Program-made: the position numbers and the translations under genes | From: Caulobacterales bacterium | GTDB taxonomy: Bacteria; Pseudomonadota; Alphaproteobacteria; Caulobacterales; Caulobacteraceae | Assembly: GCA_947480815.1 (NCBI GenBank) | Contig: CANKEA010000115.1 | Coordinates: 1-5,225 of the forward strand | Length of the DNA: 5,225 nucleotides | Reading direction: 5' to 3' | Notes under the pieces: model-generated | What the model saw: only the letters and a program-made list of their open reading frames with translations | The model's database searches: none | Told to the model about the DNA's origin: nothing | Shown here: one piece after another, positions 1-5,225 of the stretch | Layout of the letters: each line of letters opens with the position of its first letter | Numbering within the stretch: position 1 is the stretch's first letter

Positions 1-198
1 CTGGGCGTGGCCCTAGGGGCTGTCACGCTGAGCGTCAGCATGGCCTTACGCCATGGCCAAACGCTCAACATAACGGATTTTCGCTGGGCCTTTCTGATTG
101 CAGGCCTCATTGGCCTGACCCCGGTGTTGTCATTCATGCGACTGGCGCATGATGCGGGCGCTGAGGTTAGCGGTCATCGTCCGAAGGCCGCGGTCTAG
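1..198 (+). CDS. MFS transporter, C-terminal fragment (DHA2/EmrB-like drug exporter)
   Basis: This is the last 65 codons of a gene that begins outside the window; frame 1 is open from base 1 to the TAG at 196-198. Two hydrophobic stretches are visible: one at the start of the fragment (about residues 1-16) and one at about residues 27-46, which reads FRWAFLIAGLIGLTPVLSF. They fit the last membrane helices of a 14-helix major facilitator protein. The short hydrophilic tail contains DAGAEVSGHRP, an ending I recognise from DHA2 (EmrB/QacA-type) proton-coupled drug exporters of Proteobacteria. The protein would sit in the inner membrane and export small molecules; the substrate cannot be told from this fragment. 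The GTG at position 7 is an internal codon, not the start. Family assignment rests on a short tail, so the class is moderately sure and the subfamily less so. Confidence 0.72.
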   Translation: MGVALGAVTLSVSMALRHGQTLNITDFRWAFLIAGLIGLTPVLSFMRLAHDAGAEVSGHRPKAAV

Positions 199-227
199 TG
201 GCGGTTTCATGGGGCATCAGCAGGGCT

Positions 228-255
228 TTGCGTATTGCGTGGCGCAGGCTAGATC
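228..255 (+). promoter_or_regulatory. Weak candidate promoter for mrcA
   Basis: GCTAGATC at 248-255 matches the -10 consensus described for Caulobacter housekeeping promoters (GCTANAWC). TTGCGT at 228-233 lies 14 bases upstream but shares only the TTG with the expected -35 (TTGACG). Transcription would start near 262, about 40 bases before the GTG of mrcA. This is pattern matching by eye, and the -35 is poor. The rest of the 199-301 gap shows no convincing terminator. Confidence 0.25.
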
Positions 256-301
256 ATGATGGCCGTCGGGGTGGCCCGCCGAGTGTGAGGCGCTAGAACC
301 G

Positions 302-2662
302 GTGAAACCCCCCGAACGATGGGTCGCCATAGTCGGCGTGGCGGTGCTCAGCATCGTCGCGATCGCCGGATTTGCCATTGCGCTCTATGCGGCGTGGCTG
401 TTCCACGACATGCCCGACGCCAGCGACCTGCAGGACTATCGTCCGCCCACGGCGACCCGAGTTTACGCCTGGGACGGAACGCTGATCGGCGAGTTCTCGA
501 AGGAACGCCGCATTTTCGTACCCTATGATCAAATCCCGCCGCGCTTGGCGCAGGCCTTTCTTGCGGCAGAGGACCACAATTTCTTCCAGCACGGCGGGGT
601 AGACTACCAGGGCCTCAGCCGCGCCATGCTGCGCAATGTGTTGAACGCCGTGCGCGGGCGTCGGCTGGAAGGCGGCTCGACCATCACTCAGCAAGTGGCC
701 AAGAACGTGCTGCTCACAAGTGACGCCACGGTCGGTCGCAAGCTGAAAGAAGCCATATTGGCTAGGCGGCTGGAACAGACACTCGATAAGCCGCGGATCC
801 TTGAGCTTTACCTCAACGAAATTTGGCTGGGCTACCGCTCGTTTGGCTTAGGCGCTGCGGCGTTCAACTATTTTGGCAAGTCGCTGCCGGACCTGTCTCT
901 GGCGCAGATGGCCTATCTGGCGGCCCTGCCCAAGGGGCCGGACAACTATCATCCGATCCATCAGAAGGCGAACGCCATCGGCCGACGCAACTGGATCCTG
1001 GGTCAAATGGCCGAACTTGGATGGGTGACGCGCGCCGAAGCCGAGGCCGCCATGAAAGAAGATCTGGTAGCGCAGAGTGCACCCTCACGAGCGGCCTACC
1101 GTGGTGCCGATTATTTCGTCGAAGAGGTGCGCCAGCGTGGTCAAGCCAGCCTGGGTGACCGATTGAGTGCCGGCGGCTACTATATGCGCACCACGCTAGA
1201 TCCCGAAATGCAGACGGCGGCCCGTTCGGCGCTGATGAACGGTCTGGAGCAATACGATCATCGTCACGGCTGGCGCGGTGCCTGGGCCACGGCAGCGTCG
1301 GCCACAGGTTGGGAAAAGCAGGCGAGCGTCCATCCTAGTCCGGCCGAGCGCCCCAATTGGCACCCTGGTCGCGTCGAGTCTGTGGACGGCGGCGTTAAGG
1401 TGAGGCTGGTCGAAGGTGAGACCGGCATTCTGGTTTCTCAAGATGTCGCCTGGGCAAGAGCCACAAAGGGGCTACATGTTGGCGACCTGATCTTTGTCGA
1501 GCCGGCCGAAGGCGGCGGGTTGCGCCTGCGGCAGATCCCGGCGGTCAATGGGGCCCTAGTCGCGATGAATCCCACCAATGGTCAAGTCTTGGCAATGGTC
1601 GGTGGCTATAGCTACAGCCTGTCGAAGTTTAATCGCGCCACCCAGGCGCTGCGTCAGCCTGGGTCTGCCTTTAAGCCGATCGTCTACGCTACAGCGCTGG
1701 AAAATGGCATGACACCCGCCACCTATGTGACGGATGAGGCGCTGACCTTTGTCGACGCTACCGGCAAGGTGTGGACGCCGGAGAATTACTACAAAATGTT
1801 CTATGGGTCCCAGCCGCTAAGGCGAGGGATTGAGCTTTCAATCAACGGCATGACCGTAAAAATCGCGCAGACGATTGGCATGAAGAAGGTCGTGGATATG
1901 GCCATCCGTCTTGGCGTGGTCAAATCCATGCAGCCGGTTTTGGCAATGGCCTTGGGGGCAGGGGAGACCAGTCCGTTCAACCTGACGGCGGCCTATGCCA
2001 CCTTCGTCAACGGCGGCCGGAAGATCGACCCGCATTTGATCGAGCTGGTTGAGGACCGCGAGGGCAAGACCTTGCTGCGGGCAGATAAGCGTGACTGCGC
2101 TCGGTGTGGCTCCGCCTTCAACGGCGACGAGAGCCCGCGCGTCGCACCCGCAGGCGAACAGCTCATGGACCCGATCACGGCTTATCAAATCACCTCTATG
2201 ATGCAGGGTGTGGTTCAGCGCGGCACCGGGTCGGTCATCAGTGCGCTGGGTCGACCGCTGGGGGGTAAAACCGGCACGACGAATGAATACCGCAGTGCCT
2301 GGTTCGTGGGCTTCTCGCCACAGGTCGTGGCGGGGGTATTCATTGGGTTCGATGATAACCACTCCCTGGGCGAGGGGGAGACTGGTGCCGTGGCGGCCGT
2401 GCCGATCTGGATGGAATTCATGAAACAGGCGCTGAAGGACAAACCGCCGACGCCGTTCATGCCGCCAAAAAACGCCCGCTTCGCCGTGGTCAACGGTATC
2501 CGTGAGGCTTTCCGGCCCGGCACTGAGCCAAAGGAAGACGAAGCCCGGCCGTCCGAGCCAATTCCCTATCCGGGCGTGACCGCTGCGCCGGCGGCACCGA
2601 CGACGACCGTGGCTCCAGCGGCCGTCTCTCGGCAACAGCAGGACGTCAACGCCCTGTACTAG
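302..2662 (+). CDS. mrcA: Class A penicillin-binding protein 1A (bifunctional peptidoglycan synthase)
   Basis: A 786-residue inner-membrane enzyme that polymerises lipid II into glycan strands and cross-links the stem peptides in the periplasm. In order: a short cytoplasmic start, one membrane anchor (about residues 8-32), the GT51 transglycosylase domain (about 50-230), an OB-like linker domain (about 320-415, opening with GWRGAW), the transpeptidase domain (about 415-710) and a Pro/Ala/Thr-rich tail (about 712-780). GT51 motifs are intact: EDHNFFQHGG with catalytic E90, GGSTITQQ at 124-131, and RKLKE with the second acidic residue E150. Transpeptidase motifs are intact: SAFK with nucleophile S455, SIN at 513-515, and KTGT at 656-659. 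Length is normal for the alphaproteobacterial family. The GTG at 302 is the only possible upstream start, since TGA at 257-259 closes the frame and no other start codon lies between. A GAGG at 287-290 is a modest ribosome binding site. It ends 47 bases before prfB on the same strand, so cotranscription is likely. An oddity is a CxxC pair (C599, C602) inside the transpeptidase region. Confidence 0.96.
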   Translation: MKPPERWVAIVGVAVLSIVAIAGFAIALYAAWLFHDMPDASDLQDYRPPTATRVYAWDGTLIGEFSKERRIFVPYDQIPPRLAQAFLAAEDHNFFQHGGVDYQGLSRAMLRNVLNAVRGRRLEGGSTITQQVAKNVLLTSDATVGRKLKEAILARRLEQTLDKPRILELYLNEIWLGYRSFGLGAAAFNYFGKSLPDLSLAQMAYLAALPKGPDNYHPIHQKANAIGRRNWILGQMAELGWVTRAEAEAAMKEDLVAQSAPSRAAYRGADYFVEEVRQRGQASLGDRLSAGGYYMRTTLDPEMQTAARSALMNGLEQYDHRHGWRGAWATAASATGWEKQASVHPSPAERPNWHPGRVESVDGGVKVRLVEGETGILVSQDVAWARATKGLHVGDLIFVEPAEGGGLRLRQIPAVNGALVAMNPTNGQVLAMVGGYSYSLSKFNRATQALRQPGSAFKPIVYATALENGMTPATYVTDEALTFVDATGKVWTPENYYKMFYGSQPLRRGIELSINGMTVKIAQTIGMKKVVDMAIRLGVVKSMQPVLAMALGAGETSPFNLTAAYATFVNGGRKIDPHLIELVEDREGKTLLRADKRDCARCGSAFNGDESPRVAPAGEQLMDPITAYQITSMMQGVVQRGTGSVISALGRPLGGKTGTTNEYRSAWFVGFSPQVVAGVFIGFDDNHSLGEGETGAVAAVPIWMEFMKQALKDKPPTPFMPPKNARFAVVNGIREAFRPGTEPKEDEARPSEPIPYPGVTAAPAAPTTTVAPAAVSRQQQDVNALY

Positions 2663-2664
2663 CA

Positions 2665-2690
2665 AGCCGGCGCGGGCTATCAGCGCCGCT
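2665..2690 (+). other. GC-rich inverted repeat between mrcA and prfB
   Basis: CGGCGC at 2668-2673 pairs exactly with GCGCCG at 2683-2688 around a 9-base loop. AG/CT at 2665-2666 and 2689-2690 adds two more pairs across one bulged C. The hairpin directly follows the mrcA stop and ends 19 bases before the prfB start. A T-run appears only at 2703-2706, too far away for a standard intrinsic terminator. It could be an attenuator, an RNA processing or stability element, or chance in GC-rich DNA. Confidence 0.35.
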
Positions 2691-2696
2691 TCGAAC

Positions 2697-2702
2697 AGAG
2701 AG
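2697..2702 (+). promoter_or_regulatory. Ribosome binding site of prfB (supports ATG at 2710)
   Basis: AGAGAG lies 7 bases before the ATG at 2710, good spacing for a purine-rich Shine-Dalgarno. It favours 2710 over the out-of-frame ATG at 2720, which has no comparable site at the right distance. Confidence 0.5.
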
Positions 2703-2709
2703 TTTTCAC

Positions 2710-3829
2710 ATGAGAGCGGATGTTGCGGCCTCAACAGCCGGCATCGAGCAGTCGATTGAACTGCTCAGGAGGCGTCTTTGACTGGGATGTCGCGCTAGAT
2801 CGACTGCACGAACTGGACGCCAAGTCGGAAGACCCAACCCTGTGGGACAAGCCTGCTGACGCCCAGGCTCTGATGCGTGAACGTCAGCGACTGGCCGATC
2901 AGATCGGTGTCGTAAAGGGAATGATTTCCGGCTTGGCCGACGCGGTTGAATTCGCCGAACTCGCCGACGCCGAGGGCGATGAGGCCTCCCTTACTGACGC
3001 CCGCGCTCAGCTGGCCGACCTGAAGGAGCGTGCCGCGCGCGCCGAACTCGAAGCTCTGCTGTCCGGCGAGGCCGACTGCAACGATGCTTTTGTCGAAATT
3101 AATTCCGGCGCCGGTGGCACCGAATCCAACGACTGGGCCGGCATGCTGCTGCGCATGTATACCCGCTGGGCAAACGCCCACGGCATGACTGTAGAATTCC
3201 TTGAAGAAACCAGTGGCGAACAGGCTGGAATTAAGTCGGTCACTCTTCAGGTTAAGGGAACCAACGCCTATGGCTGGCTAAAAACCGAGGCCGGCGTGCA
3301 CCGGCTTGTTCGGATCAGTCCGTTTGACTCCAATGCCAAACGCCACACCAGTTTCGCTTCGGTCTGGGTCTATCCGGTGGTCGACGACACGATCGAGATC
3401 GATATCAACCCCGCCGACGTGCGCACTGACACCTATCGCGCCAGCGGTGCTGGCGGTCAGCACATCAATAAGACGGACAGCGCCGTGCGTCTGACACATA
3501 TTCCCACCGGCGTGGCGGTGGCCTGTCAGATGGGGCGTTCGCAGCACCAGAACCGTGAGGAAGCCTGGAAGATGCTGCGCGCACGCCTGTACGAAATGGA
3601 GCTTCAGAAGCGCGAGGCCGCCCAGCAGGCTCTGGAAGACCAGAAGACCGACATCGGCTGGGGGCACCAGATCCGCAGTTACGTTCTGCAACCCTATCAG
3701 ATGGTCAAGGATCTTCGCACCGAGGTTGAGACGTCTGACACGGGCGGGGTGCTAGATGGCGACCTAGATGCTTTCATGGGGGCTGCGCTGGCGCAACGCG
3801 TGGGGGCCACCCGAGACGCCACGGCCTAG
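2710..3829 (+). CDS. prfB: Peptide chain release factor 2, made by +1 programmed frameshift
   Basis: RF2 reads UGA and UAA stop codons on the ribosome and releases the finished protein. Translation starts at ATG 2710 in frame 1, runs 23 codons to CTT (2776-2778), meets TGA at 2779-2781, shifts +1 and resumes with GAC at 2780-2782 in frame 2, ending at TAG 3827-3829. The joined product is 372 residues, close to the 365 of E. coli RF2, and its N-terminus ([14 protein letters not shown], then LLRRRL joined to DWDVAL) is typical of alphaproteobacterial RF2. The stop-reading tripeptide SPF is at residues 203-205 and identifies RF2 rather than RF1. The catalytic GGQ loop is at 248-250 within RASGAGGQ; its Gln is normally methylated by PrmC. 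Residues about 25-115 are the helical N-terminal domain. Expression should be autoregulated: scarce RF2 stalls at UGA and favours the shift. It lies 47 bases after mrcA and converges on the bactofilin gene. It is not a pseudogene: the break is at the canonical site and the rest is intact. Confidence 0.95.
2767..2782 (+). promoter_or_regulatory. RF2 programmed +1 frameshift site
   Basis: AGGAGGCGTCTTTGAC contains an internal Shine-Dalgarno-like AGGAGG (2767-2772), exactly three bases (CGT), the slippery CTT (2776-2778), the in-frame stop TGA (2779-2781) and the following C. The order and the three-base spacing match the E. coli prfB element (AGGGGG, three bases, CTT TGA C). A slow UGA, poor termination context with C in the fourth position, and anti-Shine-Dalgarno pairing together push the ribosome forward by one base. 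UGA is codon 24 here (codon 26 in E. coli). Confidence 0.95.
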
Positions 3830-3843
3830 GTCAAGATGCTAAG

Positions 3844-3872
3844 GTTTGATTGAAGTCGGTCAAACTGACCGG
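3844..3872. terminator. Possible weak bidirectional terminator in convergent gap
   Basis: The 66-base gap between the convergent prfB and bactofilin stops holds CGGTCA (3857-3862) and TGACCG (3866-3871), a perfect 6-base-pair stem with a 3-base loop. A rival stem pairs GTTTGA (3844-3849) with TCAAAC (3860-3865). The two share bases and cannot form together. There is no T-run on either strand, so this is not a standard intrinsic terminator. Its position between two gene ends is the main argument. Confidence 0.3.
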
Positions 3873-3895
3873 AGCACGGCAATCGCTGCGTCTGC

Positions 3896-4366
3896 TTATT
3901 CCGAAATTGGTTCCGGCGTGGCCGTCTGTGCCGCTAGGGCGGCCTGTGCCGGCGGTGGGGCAACGCGGCTAAACTTCAGGCTGCGGCCCTGGAAAAACGC
4001 CCCCGTTTCCATGGCCAACTGCTCGTGGGTGATGTCGCCATCAACGTAGGCAGTCCCGTACAGCCGGACTTGCTTGGCGCTGAGTGCCCCGATGATACGG
4101 CCGCGCACTTCGACCACTTCGGCGCTGATGGTGCCTTCGACATGACCGGTATCGCCTATGGTCAGCTTGGCCACCTTGACATCACCCTTTACGGTGCCGT
4201 CGATCTGCAATTCACCGTCTCCGATCAGGTTGCCTTCGATGGTAATGTCGGACGAGATCAAAGACGCCACGCGTGGCTTACGCTCCTGAGGGCGTGAGGT
4301 AGCGGCAGGCATCGCAGGCGTGTCTATCCGCCCCTGTGGTGCGGATTTAGTTTGCTTGCTGAACAT
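3896..4366 (-). CDS. bacA: Bactofilin (BacA-type polymer-forming cytoskeletal protein)
   Basis: A 156-residue protein that polymerises without nucleotide into filaments or sheets on the inner face of the cytoplasmic membrane and serves as a scaffold for cell wall enzymes. The core (about residues 35-134) shows the short Gly- and Val/Ile-rich repeats of the bactofilin beta-helix, for example GDGELQIDGTVKGDV followed by further rungs ending near GAFFQGRSL. It is flanked by a flexible N-terminal part (1-33) and an Ala/Pro-rich tail (135-156), the usual three-part plan. The N-terminus MFSKQTKS, with Phe2 and Lys4/Lys7, resembles the membrane-targeting peptide described for Caulobacter BacA. The size agrees with that family (about 160 residues). 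ATG 4366 lies inside the end of the upstream M23 gene (20-base overlap), with purine-rich GAGAGCAGG just before it. The symbol bacA here means bactofilin, not undecaprenyl-diphosphate phosphatase or the peptide importer of the same name. Confidence 0.93.
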   Translation of the reverse strand: MFSKQTKSAPQGRIDTPAMPAATSRPQERKPRVASLISSDITIEGNLIGDGELQIDGTVKGDVKVAKLTIGDTGHVEGTISAEVVEVRGRIIGALSAKQVRLYGTAYVDGDITHEQLAMETGAFFQGRSLKFSRVAPPPAQAALAAQTATPEPISE

Positions 4367-5225
4367 ATTCGCCTGCTCTCAGAAAACGGTTGGGGTTTTG
4401 GACCCTGCCGTCGGACCAGATTTCGTAATGCAGGTGCGGACCGGTGGAGCGCCCGGTCGACCCACTGGAGGCAAGGCGCTGGCCGAGCGCCACGTGCTGG
4501 CCGACATGGACGGCAAAGGCGGAAAGGTGAGCGTAGCGGGTCTTGAAGCCATCTCCGTGGTCGACCTCAACTGTATTGCCGTAGCCCGCGCGCGTACCCG
4601 TGAACGACACAACGCCGGGGGCGGTGGAATAGATCGGGCTGAACATCGAGGCGGGAAAATCAAGACCCGAGTGGAACGCCGGCCGGTGGGTGAAGGGGTC
4701 GAGCCGGATGCCGTAGCTGCTGCTCAGCTCCGGTGCCGAAGTCGGGCGGGCGAAGGGCAGGTCGGCGGCGGCATTGTTCAGCGACTTCATGGCCGACATA
4801 TCCGACGAGGCGCGCTGGATTCGGCTGGCAAAGCCCTCGTCAACGTCGAGCACGGCGGCCAGGGCGCGCGGGTCCTTGGCCTCGATCAGCGGGCCGCCGA
4901 GGCTGCTTCCGCGTAACTCATAGGTTCCAGCATTCAGACCAGCCAGTCGGAACGCTAGCCTCAGGCGCTCGGCTCGGGTCTTGGCAAAAGTTTCTGCCGC
5001 ATCGATGAGCCGCTCCTGATCCAGCTTAGTGGATTGGATGCGCTGGACTGGGCTGTTGGTCGCCAAAAGGCGGGGTTTAGCTGGGGTCAGGGCCATGGCC
5101 GCGTCGGGCACGCCCTTGAAATCGGTCAGAAGCATGGAGAGTGCGGCGTGGCGCTTCTCGACCGAGGCGGCTAGGTCGTCGATATTATTGTCAGAGTCAT
5201 TGAGTTGGGCGACGGCGCTGTTAAG
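4347..5225 (-). CDS. lmdC: M23 (LytM-type) peptidoglycan endopeptidase, 5' end missing
   Basis: A zinc metallopeptidase expected to cut peptide cross-links of peptidoglycan in the periplasm. The frame is open from the window edge (5225) to TAA at 4349-4347, giving 292 visible residues. The ATG at 5135 is very likely internal, because 30 upstream codons continue the same protein as a hydrophilic helical stretch. In the visible part, about residues 1-140 look helical and partly coiled-coil (heptad-like LNSAVAQLNDSDNNIDDLA at the start). The M23 domain occupies about residues 165-285: YGIRLDP, then FHSGLD with zinc ligands H185 and D189, RYAHLS with H233, and GPHLHYE with H264 and H266. All metal and catalytic residues are present, so this is an active-type enzyme rather than a degenerate LytM activator. 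Family members placed next to bactofilin genes usually have an N-terminal membrane helix, which would lie outside the window. It is the upstream gene of an overlapping pair with the bactofilin. The symbol follows the Caulobacter/Hyphomonas bactofilin partner and is inferred from context. Confidence 0.9.
   Translation of the reverse strand, partial: LNSAVAQLNDSDNNIDDLAASVEKRHAALSMLLTDFKGVPDAAMALTPAKPRLLATNSPVQRIQSTKLDQERLIDAAETFAKTRAERLRLAFRLAGLNAGTYELRGSSLGGPLIEAKDPRALAAVLDVDEGFASRIQRASSDMSAMKSLNNAAADLPFARPTSAPELSSSYGIRLDPFTHRPAFHSGLDFPASMFSPIYSTAPGVVSFTGTRAGYGNTVEVDHGDGFKTRYAHLSAFAVHVGQHVALGQRLASSGSTGRSTGPHLHYEIWSDGRVQNPNRFLRAGEYVQQAN

Noticed and set aside
261..278. Short GC stem (CGGG/CCCG) before mrcA as a terminator for the MFS gene
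   Set aside because: Only four base pairs and no T-run; expected by chance in GC-rich DNA.
1838..2734. 298-codon open frame on the minus strand opposite mrcA
   Set aside because: It lies antisense to the conserved transpeptidase domain. Its translation is Arg/His/Gly-rich with no recognisable domain, as expected for the complement of a GC-rich gene.
2720..2779. ATG at 2720 as the start of prfB
   Set aside because: It gives 20 residues unlike any RF2 N-terminus, while frame 1 from 2710 gives the family sequence up to a textbook frameshift site.
2710..3829. prfB as a frameshifted pseudogene or sequencing error
   Set aside because: The break falls exactly at the conserved AGGAGG-CGT-CTT-TGA-C element, and the SPF and GGQ motifs are intact.
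3896..4049. Short plus-strand open frame starting at 3846 across the convergent gap and the bactofilin end
   Set aside because: Mostly antisense to the bactofilin coding region, with no recognisable product and no supporting ribosome binding site.
4320..4916. 198-codon open frame on the plus strand opposite the M23 gene
   Set aside because: It covers the exact complement of the zinc motifs of an intact peptidase. The product has no recognisable fold and no good ribosome binding site.
4347..5135. ATG at 5135 as the start of the M23 gene
   Set aside because: The frame stays open for 30 more codons to the window edge with coiled-coil-like sequence. No membrane or signal segment follows 5135, although the enzyme must reach the periplasm.

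Overview
The window looks like chromosomal DNA from an alphaproteobacterium, most probably of the Caulobacterales or a close relative. The basis is GC-rich coding sequence, the RF2 and PBP1A sequence styles, and above all a small BacA-type bactofilin paired with a LytM/M23 peptidase, as I recall it from Caulobacter and Hyphomonas. No species can be named from the sequence alone.

Layout: (1) positions 1-198 hold the 3' end of a plus-strand MFS drug-exporter-type gene. (2) Positions 199-301 are a short gap with a weak promoter candidate. (3) Positions 302-2662 encode a complete class A penicillin-binding protein (PBP1A, mrcA) with GTG start and all catalytic motifs. (4) Positions 2663-2709 are a short gap with a GC-rich hairpin. 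(5) Positions 2710-3829 encode peptide chain release factor 2 (prfB), whose true reading frame needs a +1 programmed frameshift at an in-frame UGA (site 2767-2782). A plain open-frame call would begin at the wrong ATG (2720) and give a false N-terminus. (6) Positions 3830-3895 are a convergent gap with small inverted repeats. (7) On the minus strand, an M23 endopeptidase gene (5225 to 4347, 5' end outside the window) runs into the bactofilin gene (4366 to 3896), and the two overlap by 20 bases.

How the genes work together: mrcA makes and cross-links peptidoglycan. The convergent M23-bactofilin pair is expected to cut peptidoglycan at places set by a membrane-bound polymer. The window therefore brings together cell wall synthesis, cell wall cleavage and a positional scaffold, with a translation factor between them. 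mrcA and prfB are probably cotranscribed, and the peptidase and bactofilin are probably translationally coupled.

I see no mobile element, CRISPR array, RNA gene or undescribed defence-type system. The most notable items are the canonical RF2 autoregulatory frameshift, the overlapping peptidase-bactofilin pair, and an MFS gene upstream of mrcA where many alphaproteobacteria carry an amidase gene.
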